A DNA stretch of 13,864 nucleotides from Anaerolinea thermophila (lineage in GTDB: Bacteria > Chloroflexota > Anaerolineae > Anaerolineales > Villigracilaceae), in the NCBI GenBank assembly GCA_022729775.1, contig DZBA01000052.1:1-13864 (forward strand), read 5' to 3'. The notes beneath the pieces were generated by a model. The model saw nothing but the letters and a program-made list of their open reading frames with translations, was not told the origin of the DNA and searched no databases. Both the position numbers and the translations under genes were made by a program. This document shows, in pieces, positions 6,392-12,660 of this stretch. The number at the start of each line of letters is the position of its first letter. Positions within the stretch are counted from its first letter, which is position 1.

Positions 6392-7621
6392 TTACACATA
6401 ATGCAGCGCCTCGGCGGGTTCGCGGCGGGCAGCTTCTTGCGCGGGAATCCACGCCGCGAGGATGGAGATAATCACCACGCTGAAAACGCGCATGGGCAAT
6501 TCCTCCAGACCAAGCGTGGGATACACCCTGCCGCTGATGAGCGCCATGTAATCGGCGATGTCGGAATACGCGGAATAATCGAAACCGATTTGCCCGAAAA
6601 CATAATTGAAGAGCAAGCCCAGCGCCGCGCCTGCCAACGCTCCCACCACGCCGATCAACGCGCCTTCGAGGATGAACAGCGCGGCGATTTGTCGCGGCTT
6701 GAGTCCCATCGCGCCGAGCAGACCGATTTCGCGCGTGCGTTCATAGACCGCCATCAACAGCAGGTTCAAAATCCCAATGCCCGCAATGCCGATGATGATG
6801 ACGCCAAAGACATTCATCACCGAACTCTTGCGGTTGATGGTCGTCTTCAATTCGGGATAATTATCTTCCCACGTTTCCACTTCGTAATTGGGAAGCATGG
6901 GCGCAAGCGCGGCGATGACTTGCGGCTCATCCCCCAGCTGCTCGATGTTCACTTGAACTTCGGTGCATTTCCCGTCCAAGCCGTATAACGATTGCGCTTC
7001 GGCAAGCGAAATATACAGCGTGGTCTTTTCATTGGACGCCAAGCCGAGGTCGTAAATGCCGATGACGGTCATCGTGCGCTGGCGGTTTTGCTTGTTCACG
7101 TCGCTGCCGACCAGCGTGATTCTGTCGCCGACTTTGAGAATCATCTCCTCCGCGAGTCCGCGCCCGATCAATACCGCGTCGCGGTCTGCGGATGTCAGCC
7201 AGCGACCTTCCGCGATGTTCTGCGGAATCAAACTCACTTCCGCTTCGGCTTCGGGTTCAATGCCGATAATGCTCAGCGAGAATGCGCCCTCGCGGTTTGT
7301 GACCATGCCGCCCGTTTGGATTCTGCGCGTGGCGGAAATCACCTCTGGCTGACTCAGCGCGGCTTGAATCACCGCCGAGTCATCTTGCAGCGGCAGCAGC
7401 GGATTATTCTCGAACTTTTCGCGATACCCGTCCGCGTGGATTTGGATGTTGCCGCCCAGCACGCGGATGGCGTTGCCGTAAATGGCGTTATTGAATCCGT
7501 TGATCAGCCCGTCATACATCATCATCATTGCCAATGAAAATCCCATCGCGCCGATGATGATGAATGTGCGGCGTCTATGTCGCCAGATGTTGCGCCATGC
7601 AAGGCGCAGGTAAAGTTGCAT
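6392..7621 (-). CDS. FtsX/MacB-family ABC permease (first of pair)
   Basis: A 409-residue permease. The ATG at 7621 is chosen because GGAG (7627-7630) lies 5 bases upstream; the longer frame to 7645 would start with TTG inside a repeat. Four transmembrane segments are seen: about 19-40, 269-292, 311-340 and 377-395. A periplasmic-type MacB core domain (about 42-265) includes LSIIGIEPEAEAEVS and DAVLIGRGLAEEM, which are typical of that domain. After TM2 comes YERTREIGLLGAMGLKPRQIAALFILEGA, the coupling region for the ATPase. The C-terminus (PAQEAARREPAEALHYV) also fits the family. It lies downstream of tetR and forms a probable heterodimer with the following permease. Confidence 0.93.
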   Translation of the reverse strand: MQLYLRLAWRNIWRHRRRTFIIIGAMGFSLAMMMMYDGLINGFNNAIYGNAIRVLGGNIQIHADGYREKFENNPLLPLQDDSAVIQAALSQPEVISATRRIQTGGMVTNREGAFSLSIIGIEPEAEAEVSLIPQNIAEGRWLTSADRDAVLIGRGLAEEMILKVGDRITLVGSDVNKQNRQRTMTVIGIYDLGLASNEKTTLYISLAEAQSLYGLDGKCTEVQVNIEQLGDEPQVIAALAPMLPNYEVETWEDNYPELKTTINRKSSVMNVFGVIIIGIAGIGILNLLLMAVYERTREIGLLGAMGLKPRQIAALFILEGALIGVVGALAGAALGLLFNYVFGQIGFDYSAYSDIADYMALISGRVYPTLGLEELPMRVFSVVIISILAAWIPAQEAARREPAEALHYV

Positions 7622-7640
7622 GATTGCTCCTTTTTCGGAT

Positions 7641-7662
7641 TCCAAAGTCTCCTGACTTTGGA
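7641..7662. repeat. Single hairpin, inverted copy of hairpin 2 of the composite element
   Basis: TCCAAAGTC-TCCT-GACTTTGGA has a 9-bp stem. Its reverse complement is identical over all 22 bases to 6359-6380, and with the flank (to 7633) the match is 28 of 30. It lies in opposite orientation to that copy, 20 bases upstream of the first permease start. Confidence 0.8.
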
Positions 7663-7696
7663 CACTCTACAATACGGTTTTCTCAAATTAGTCTTT

Positions 7697-7765
7697 GCCA
7701 CTGATTTACACAGATTCTCACGGATTTTTTTAGATCAATCTGTGTAAATCAGTGAAATCGGTGGC
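7697..7765. repeat. 18-bp inverted repeat (CACTGATTTACACAGATT type)
   Basis: CACTGATTTACACAGATT (7699-7716) pairs perfectly with its reverse complement at 7737-7754 across a 20-base loop. A second short pair, GCCAC (7697-7701) and GTGGC (7761-7765), lies outside. It is unrelated in sequence to the other repeats here and sits in the tetR to permease spacer. It has no following T run on the minus strand, so it is not a classic terminator. Confidence 0.8.
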
Positions 7766-7790
7766 TGGTTTTTTGACTTCGAGAAAGCCA

Positions 7791-7818
7791 GGACTCAACG
7801 ACTCCTGTCGTTGAGTCC
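7791..7818. repeat. 12-bp hairpin related to hairpin 1 of the composite element
   Basis: GGACTCAACGAC-TCCT-GTCGTTGAGTCC is a perfect 12-bp stem. Its inner 20 bases (7795-7814) match 6336-6355 at 19 of 20. It starts 5 bases after the tetR stop codon in the direction of transcription. No T run follows on the minus strand, which argues against an intrinsic terminator. Confidence 0.8.
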
Positions 7819-7822
7819 GTTT

Positions 7823-8482
7823 TTACGATTTCACAAACTGCGATTCGGTTTTGCGCAAGCCGTACTCCATCACATATAACAACTTATCTATCTTCTCCTG
7901 CGTTTTCGCCGAGCGCACCCATTTCACAATATCTTTTTGCTTCATGCCTTCCTTCAGGATGTAAGTGGTGATGGCATTCGTCCATGTATCCATGACCATG
8001 ACCGCGAGTTCCACATCCACGCTGGGGTCAACCTCGCCGCGCTTCATCGCCTGCTTAATCATTGACTCGATGGTGTCTGTGGTCAATTTCTGGTATTCGG
8101 CGAAATACTCGCCATAATACAAACCTTCCACCAGCAGCACGCGGCTGACTGCCTGAGTCATCTGCGGATACGCGGAGTTGAACTCCATGCCGACCTTGAC
8201 CAGCCAGCGGAAATAATCGAACGTATCCAGTTTGTTACTCGGCGGGTGTTTGCCCTTGAAAAAATCCATCTTTTCTTTGGTCAATACATCCACCAAATAC
8301 TTGAACACATCCATCTTGTCTTCGAAGTATTGATAGAAGCTGCCTTTGGAAATTCCGCTGTTTGCCACGATCCGATTAATGGACGCGGATTTGAAGCCGT
8401 GCTCGGCAAATTCGTCCACAGCGGCGTTGACGATTGCCTGTCTTTTTTCTTCGGGAAGGTTGAGGAAGGTTTGTTTGGGCAT
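7823..8482 (-). CDS. TetR/AcrR-family transcriptional regulator of the export operon
   Basis: A 219-residue one-component repressor. The N-terminal DNA-binding domain (about 10-56) contains RQAIVNAAVDEFAEHGFKSASINRIVANSGISKGSFYQYFEDKMDVF, split here only by its helix-turn-helix at about 33-52. The C-terminal part (about 60-219) is a variable all-helical ligand-binding and dimerisation domain. The start at 8482 (MPKQTF) is preferred over 8503, because the upstream ATG lies inside the operator and AAGG is about 9 bases upstream of 8482. It is the first gene of the minus-strand operon, ahead of two permeases, an ATPase and two adaptors, which suggests ligand-induced derepression of an exporter. 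It is divergent from elp3. Confidence 0.93.
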   Translation of the reverse strand: MPKQTFLNLPEEKRQAIVNAAVDEFAEHGFKSASINRIVANSGISKGSFYQYFEDKMDVFKYLVDVLTKEKMDFFKGKHPPSNKLDTFDYFRWLVKVGMEFNSAYPQMTQAVSRVLLVEGLYYGEYFAEYQKLTTDTIESMIKQAMKRGEVDPSVDVELAVMVMDTWTNAITTYILKEGMKQKDIVKWVRSAKTQEKIDKLLYVMEYGLRKTESQFVKS

Positions 8483-8488
8483 ACAATG

Positions 8489-8518
8489 TGACCTTGTGGT
8501 CATGTGACCAGTTAGTCA
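8489..8518. promoter_or_regulatory. Two tandem TetR-type operator palindromes
   Basis: TGACC-TTGT-GGTCA (8489-8502) is a perfect 5+5 palindrome. TGACC-AGTT-AGTCA (8505-8518) has the same geometry with one arm mismatch. Their centres are 16 bp apart, and the middle half-sites form a third palindrome, TGGTCA-TG-TGACCA (8497-8510). The array lies between the -10 box at 8520-8525 and the tetR start codon, over the expected transcription start, where a bound repressor would block initiation. Confidence 0.7.
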
Positions 8519-8519
8519 T

Positions 8520-8547
8520 ATTGTAGGACGATTCGCGCGCGTGTCAA
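8520..8547 (-). promoter_or_regulatory. Consensus promoter for tetR and the export operon
   Basis: On the minus strand a perfect -35 TTGACA (8542-8547) is followed by a 16-bp spacer and a -10 TACAAT (8520-8525), 37 bp before the tetR ATG. The operator-like palindromes start one base downstream of the -10 box. No equally good promoter is visible for elp3 on the plus strand; TAAAAT at 8579-8584 is a weak -10 candidate. Confidence 0.75.
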
Positions 8548-8621
8548 TACCCGCTGCGAACGGGACATCAATCAAAGGTAAAATACAACTCCGAAACTCA
8601 CGTTTTATAAGGCATCTCTAA

Positions 8622-10250
8622 ATGGAAATTTCCGAAAGGCAACAACGGTGGCGAGCGCAAAATATACTCACGCCGAAAAAACTCGAACTCGCCCACCGCA
8701 TCCTCGATGAAATCCGCGCGGGCAGTGAGGTCATGCGCGCGTTGCGGAGTTATCCGCTCGATGGCGGCGGATATTTGACCAAAGCCGCGCTGGTCGCCGC
8801 ATATCATCAAATGGTGGAAAATAAAACCATCGCGCCCGATAAATCTTTATTGGAAAGTATCCGCATGAAGCCGATGCGCACGCTTTCGGGCGTGACGACG
8901 GTGACGGTTTTGACGAAGGCATATCCATGCCCCGGTAAGTGTATTTTTTGTCCCACTGATGTGCGGATGCCGAAGAGCTATTTGCCCGACGAGCCCGGCG
9001 CGATGCGCGCGCTCGAACATGAATTCGACCCATACCAACAAGTCGAGGCGCGGATTCGCGCTTTGGAAAATCTCGGACACCCCACCGATAAAATCGAGTT
9101 GTTGATCCTTGGCGGGACGTGGTCATCGTATAAACGTGATTATCAGGAATGGTTTATCAAACGCTGCTTCGATGCGATGAACGAAAGCGGACTCCAGTCG
9201 TTGGAAGCCCAAAGTCAGGAGACTTTGGAGTCCATTCATAACATCAACGAAACCGCAGCACACCGCAACGTGGGACTTGTAATCGAAACCCGCCCGGATG
9301 AAATCAACCCCGATGAAATTAAATGGCTTCGTCATCTCGGTGTGACCAAAGTGCAGATGGGCGCGCAAAGTTTCAACGACCACATTTTGGAAATCAACAA
9401 ACGCGGACATGATCTTGAATCCACGCGCAAGGCGACGGCGTTATTACGCGCGGCTGGATTCAAAATCGTCTTGCATTGGATGCCGAATTTGCTCGGCGCG
9501 ACGCCCGAATCAGACCGCGAAGATTTCGCGCGGATGTGGGTGGACTTCTGCCCCGATGAAATCAAAATCTATCCGAATCAATTGCTGGCAAATGCCGAGT
9601 TGTATGAATATTGGCAGCGCGGGGAATTTCATCCATACACAACAGATGATCTGGTGAAGTTGATCGCGGATATCAAACCGACCATTCCGCGTTATTGCAG
9701 GGTCAACCGCGTGATTCGTGACATCCCCGGAAATAACGTGGTGGAAGGAAACACGCGCACGAGTCTGCGTCAGGATATTCAAAGCGAAATGAAACAGCGC
9801 GGGACGCATTGCCAATGCATCCGCTGCCGCGAGGTAAAAGGCAAGCCCGTCAATTCATCCGAGTTGCGGCTGGATGATTTGATCTATCAGGCAGGCAAAG
9901 CCGAAGAACACTTTATTTCATTCACCACAGCGGATGACAAACTCGCGGGCTTCCTGCGACTCTCACTTCCCAAGCACGATTCCCCGCAGACAGGGATTTC
10001 CGACCTCGACCATGCCGCGCTGATTCGTGAAGTCCACGTTTACGGGCAATCGCTTGCCGTCGGCGAGGATAAAAGCGGCGCCGCGCAGCATCTCGGTCTT
10101 GGCACGCGCCTGCTCGAAGAAGCGGAGCAAATCGCCCGCGATCATCAATTCAATAAACTTGCGGTCATCTCCGCAGTTGGGACACGTCACTATTATTTAG
10201 ACCGCGGATTTCAACGTGGTGAGTATTATTTGGTTAAAGGTCTTTTTTAA
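8622..10250 (+). CDS. elp3: Elp3-type tRNA uridine-34 carboxymethyl-modifying enzyme (radical SAM/GNAT)
   Basis: A 542-residue bacterial homologue of Elongator subunit Elp3. It uses radical S-adenosylmethionine and acetyl-CoA chemistry to place a carboxymethyl-type group on wobble uridine U34 of certain tRNAs. A basic N-terminal tRNA-binding region (1-85) is followed by the radical SAM barrel. Its [4Fe-4S] cysteines are C103, C107 and C110 (CPGKCIFC); then come LLILGGTWSSY (about 160-170), GLVIETRPDEI (218-228) and KVQMGAQS (243-250). The HCQCIRCREV cluster is at 396-405 and a C-terminal GNAT domain spans about 428-542, with the acetyl-CoA loop QHLGLG at 489-494. The start has AAGG at 8609-8612. 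Residues about 190-204 come from an inserted palindromic repeat. The stop lies in the arm of a following inverted repeat. Confidence 0.95.
   Translation: MEISERQQRWRAQNILTPKKLELAHRILDEIRAGSEVMRALRSYPLDGGGYLTKAALVAAYHQMVENKTIAPDKSLLESIRMKPMRTLSGVTTVTVLTKAYPCPGKCIFCPTDVRMPKSYLPDEPGAMRALEHEFDPYQQVEARIRALENLGHPTDKIELLILGGTWSSYKRDYQEWFIKRCFDAMNESGLQSLEAQSQETLESIHNINETAAHRNVGLVIETRPDEINPDEIKWLRHLGVTKVQMGAQSFNDHILEINKRGHDLESTRKATALLRAAGFKIVLHWMPNLLGATPESDREDFARMWVDFCPDEIKIYPNQLLANAELYEYWQRGEFHPYTTDDLVKLIADIKPTIPRYCRVNRVIRDIPGNNVVEGNTRTSLRQDIQSEMKQRGTHCQCIRCREVKGKPVNSSELRLDDLIYQAGKAEEHFISFTTADDKLAGFLRLSLPKHDSPQTGISDLDHAALIREVHVYGQSLAVGEDKSGAAQHLGLGTRLLEEAEQIARDHQFNKLAVISAVGTRHYYLDRGFQRGEYYLVKGLF
9190..9233. 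repeat. Palindromic element inside the elp3 reading frame
   Basis: This 44-base stretch matches the intergenic element at 6341-6384 at 39 of 44 positions with no gap. It holds the hairpin CCAAAGTC-AGGA-GACTTTGG (9209-9228) and an outer pair GGACTCCA (9189-9196) with TGGAGTCC (9226-9233). It is read in frame as residues about 190-204 (GLQSLEAQSQETLES) and contains no stop codon in that frame. Confidence 0.85.
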
Positions 10251-10750
10251 CACAAAGGTCACAAAGGACACAAAGTTTTATGGCGAATCCTCCCAAGCGG
10301 GTATTTCTTCCTATTGCATCTGATGTTGAACGAGTTGGAAAAAGCGTGTTGGATGCAGCCTTTAAGGTTCATACTGTCCTTGGTCCTGGTCTTCTGGAGT
10401 CTGTTTATAAAATTTCCATGAAACATGTACTGGAGAAGAACAATTTGCTGGTAGATAAAGAATTCAGCGTTCCAATTATGTTTGAAGGCGAAAGACTTGA
10501 CTCTGCATTGAAGATTGACCTGTTTGTTGAGAAGTGCGTAATCGTTGAATTGAAATCCGTTGAAAAAATGAATCCCGTTTATGAAGCGCAACTATTAACT
10601 TACTTGCGCCTTACAGGAGTTCGCCTCGGCTTTCTTATTAATTTTAATGTTCCACATTTAAGAGACGGCATTAAGCGAATGGTCGTCTAAGTGCATAAAA
10701 AACTACATTCATTACACCTTTGTGACCTTCGTGTCCTTTGTGTTAAAAAA
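10243..10750. mobile_element. GxxExxY gene cassette bounded by 33-bp inverted repeats
   Basis: The left arm (10243-10275) starts TTTTTTAACACAAAGG and the right arm (10718-10750) ends with its inverse; the two match at 30 of 33 positions. Each arm contains repeated ACAAAGG/GTCAC words. The 508-bp unit contains one complete gene and sits exactly between the elp3 stop codon and the ribosome binding site of the next gene. No transposase is present, so any movement would need a helper or another route. Confidence 0.7.
10280..10690 (+). CDS. GxxExxY family protein (PD-(D/E)xK nuclease-like)
   Basis: A 136-residue protein of the GxxExxY family. The hallmark is in GPGLLESVY (35-43): G37, E40, Y43. 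A nuclease-like core follows: D80 in LKIDLFVE, E90 and K92 in IVELKSV, and a YEAQLLTYLRLTG segment (101-113) typical of the family. These features suggest a PD-(D/E)xK phosphodiesterase fold, but no substrate is established. The ribosome binding site AAAGGA (10263-10268) lies inside the left inverted-repeat arm, 11 bases before the ATG. The coding sequence looks more AT-rich, with more A/T-ending codons than neighbouring genes, consistent with transfer. It forms the cargo of the repeat-bounded cassette. Confidence 0.9.
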   Translation: MANPPKRVFLPIASDVERVGKSVLDAAFKVHTVLGPGLLESVYKISMKHVLEKNNLLVDKEFSVPIMFEGERLDSALKIDLFVEKCVIVELKSVEKMNPVYEAQLLTYLRLTGVRLGFLINFNVPHLRDGIKRMVV

Positions 10751-10760
10751 TAGGAGTCAA

Positions 10761-11630
10761 TTGAAAACAAAACACTGGATTAACTTCATCATCCTCGGCA
10801 TTATCTGGAGCTCATCCTTCCTCTGGATCAAAATCGCCATCGAAGAACTTGGACCCATTACGCTGGTTGCATATCGCGTGCTGCTTGGGATGTTGTTCGG
10901 CATCGCGGTCATCATCGCCCAACGCGTGTCGATTCCGCGCACGGTCAAAGAATGGATACCGCTTTTCATTCTCGGCTTGACCAACATGGCGATCCCCTTC
11001 TTTCTCATTTCATGGGGCGAGCAAGTGATCGACTCTGGCGTTGCTTCCATTCTCAATGCCACCGTCCCGCTGTTCACCATCGTCGTTTCACACTTCATGT
11101 TGGACGACGACAAAATGACCGCGCCCAAAGTCGTCGGTTTGTTGATGGGTTTCGCGGGTGTAATTATCTTGATGAGCAAAGATATTGGCGAATCGCATAG
11201 TTCCATCATCGGGCAAGTCGCCATTATCGTCGCGGCTGTGTTTTACGCGGGCAGTTCGATCTACATCCGTGTCACAACGCAAAGCACAGCGGGCATCGTC
11301 CGCAGCATGGGACCGCTCGCCTCTGCCACCGTTGTGATGTGGGCTGCCGCCTTCATCTTTGAAGCGCCCATCAAAATTCCCACGCTTCCCATTACCTGGA
11401 TCGCGCTGCTTTGGCTTGGCGTGCTTGGGTCTGGGCTTGCCTTCCTGCTCGTCTTTCAACTGATTCACGACATCGGTCCCACGCGCTCGACAATGGTCAC
11501 CTATCTTTTCCCGCTTGGCGGCGTCACACTTGGCGCGATCTTCCTCGACGAAAAACTTACATGGCAAATCATCGTGGGCGCGCTGTTGATCATCGCCAGC
11601 CTTTTTGTAGCGAACAAAAAACAACCATAA
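10761..11630 (+). CDS. EamA/DMT-family transporter
   Basis: A 289-residue integral membrane protein of the drug/metabolite transporter superfamily. It has about ten hydrophobic helices arranged as two EamA repeats (about 3-135 and 145-285), including IIWSSSFLWIKIAIEELGP early, ASILNATVPLFTIVVSH, and LFPLGGVTLGAIFLDEKLTW in the second repeat. Members export or import small metabolites, but the substrate is not predictable. I start it at TTG 10761, with AGGAG (10752-10756) four bases upstream. The longer frame begins at a GTG (10722) inside the cassette's right inverted repeat, so its extra 13 residues would be encoded by repeat DNA. The gene was probably next to elp3 before the cassette arrived. 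Confidence 0.9.
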   Translation: MKTKHWINFIILGIIWSSSFLWIKIAIEELGPITLVAYRVLLGMLFGIAVIIAQRVSIPRTVKEWIPLFILGLTNMAIPFFLISWGEQVIDSGVASILNATVPLFTIVVSHFMLDDDKMTAPKVVGLLMGFAGVIILMSKDIGESHSSIIGQVAIIVAAVFYAGSSIYIRVTTQSTAGIVRSMGPLASATVVMWAAAFIFEAPIKIPTLPITWIALLWLGVLGSGLAFLLVFQLIHDIGPTRSTMVTYLFPLGGVTLGAIFLDEKLTWQIIVGALLIIASLFVANKKQP

Positions 11631-11649
11631 AACTATTGCAACACTTGGC

Positions 11650-11738
11650 GGACTCCGTAAGTTCTACTTACGGAAAAAATGAAAGCCCTGAAGTTCTGCT
11701 TTTGCAAGTCCAGAAGTAGAACTTCTGGACTCCGTAAG
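11650..11738. repeat. Two hairpins with direct repeats GGACTCCGTAA upstream of era
   Basis: GGACTCCGTAA occurs at 11650-11660 and 11728-11738, and also at 6378-6388. The first is part of CCGTAAGT-TCT-ACTTACGG (11655-11673). The second follows AGTCCAGAAGT-AGA-ACTTCTGGACT (11707-11731), an 11-bp stem with the same AGTCC...GGACTCCGTAA flanks as the element at 6357-6388 but a different stem. AGTTCTACTT (11660-11669) can alternatively pair with 11714-11723. The last bases supply the AAGGA used by era. Confidence 0.75.
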
Positions 11739-11747
11739 GAATTTACT

Positions 11748-12653
11748 ATGACAGAAAACTTTCACTCTGGATTTATCACCATCGTTGGACGCCCAAACGT
11801 CGGCAAGTCCACGCTCGTTAACGCGCTGCTCGGACAAAAGATCGCGGCGGTTTCCCCGCGTCCGCAGACCACGCGCAAACGCCAGCTCGGAATTCTCACG
11901 CTGGAAAATGCGCAACTGATTTTTGTAGATACGCCCGGCATCCATCAGGCAAAACATAAACTTGGCGCGTTCCTCAACTACGAAGCCGAAGAAGCGCTGC
12001 AAGGCGTGGATGTGATTCTCTGGCTCGTGGATTCGTCTTCCGCGCCGACAGAGGACGACATGCGAATCGCGACTTTGCTGAAAAGCGCCGCGCGGCGGAC
12101 TCCCACCATCCTGTTGCTCAACAAAACGGATTTGATCCCCCCCGAAGTGGAGTCGCTTCGCGTGGGCGAATTTTCCGCGCTGTTGAAAACAACCGACGTC
12201 AAGAGAATCTCCGCGAGCAACCGCAGCGGAATCGGCAGCCTGATCGAGTCGCTGATCCATCTCCTGCCGCAGCGCGAAGCGGAATATCCCGAAGAACAAA
12301 TCACCGATTTATACGAGCGTGAGATCGCCGCGGATTTGATTCGCGAAGCGTGCCTGCTGCAACTGCGCGATGAAGTGCCGCACAGCCTCGCCGTCCGCAT
12401 TGATGAATTCAAGGAACGCGAAAACGGCATGGCGTATATCGGCGCGACGATTTTCATCGAGCGCGAATCGCACAAGGGCATTGTCATCGGCAAGGGGGGC
12501 GAGATGTTGAAGACCATCGGTTCTGCCGCGCGCAAGGAAATCGAAGATATGGGCGGGCGCAAGGTCTTTCTCGAACTGCGCGTGAAGGTTTCCAAAAATT
12601 GGCGTAACGATGCGAACGTGTTGAAGCAGTTTGGTTACGGCAAGGGCAAGTGA
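11748..12653 (+). CDS. era: GTPase Era
   Basis: A 301-residue essential GTPase that binds the 3' end of 16S rRNA and assists 30S subunit maturation at the membrane/cytosol. G1 GRPNVGKST is at 14-22, the switch region QTTRKRQLGIL at about 40-52, G3 DTPGI at about 62-66, G4 NKTD in LLLNKTDLIP at about 122-131, and G5-like ISASNRSGI near 152-160. The C-terminal KH domain (about 200-295) contains GIVIGKGGEMLKTIGSAARK with the GxxG loop (GKGG). Length is normal for Era. The start at ATG 11748 has AAGGAA (11736-11741) six bases upstream. The upstream in-frame ATG at 11679 would translate the palindromic repeat. It is convergent with the AAA ATPase gene, with a 7-bp gap. Confidence 0.97.
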   Translation: MTENFHSGFITIVGRPNVGKSTLVNALLGQKIAAVSPRPQTTRKRQLGILTLENAQLIFVDTPGIHQAKHKLGAFLNYEAEEALQGVDVILWLVDSSSAPTEDDMRIATLLKSAARRTPTILLLNKTDLIPPEVESLRVGEFSALLKTTDVKRISASNRSGIGSLIESLIHLLPQREAEYPEEQITDLYEREIAADLIREACLLQLRDEVPHSLAVRIDEFKERENGMAYIGATIFIERESHKGIVIGKGGEMLKTIGSAARKEIEDMGGRKVFLELRVKVSKNWRNDANVLKQFGYGKGK

Positions 12654-12660
12654 TTCCGAA

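Noticed and set aside
6401..7537. Plus-strand open frames of 195 and 181 codons antisense to the first permease
   Set aside because: Same reason: shadows of a conserved gene, with no recognisable domain or ribosome binding site.
7622..7645. Extension of the first permease to a TTG at 7645
   Set aside because: It would start in a hairpin repeat. The ATG at 7621 has GGAG at good spacing and gives a normal FtsX N-terminus.
4309..7818. Possible CRISPR array from the many hairpins in this interval
   Set aside because: The repeats are inverted, of several types and widely spaced between genes, with no regular spacers and no cas genes.
7791..7818. Terminator after tetR separating it from the exporter genes
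   Set aside because: No T run follows the stem on the minus strand, so full termination is not supported; read-through into the permease genes remains likely.
8483..8503. Seven-residue N-terminal extension of TetR
   Set aside because: The ATG at 8503 is inside the operator palindromes and lacks a ribosome binding site. MPKQTF at 8482 is a typical TetR start.
11655..11673. Hairpin followed by six A, considered as a terminator after the EamA transporter
   Set aside because: On the plus strand A and not T follows the stem, and on the minus strand the T run precedes the stem, so it cannot work as an intrinsic terminator in either direction.
11679..11747. N-terminal extension of Era (23 residues) from an upstream ATG
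   Set aside because: The extension would be translated from a palindromic repeat and is cysteine/arginine-rich, unlike any Era. The ATG at 11748 has a ribosome binding site.
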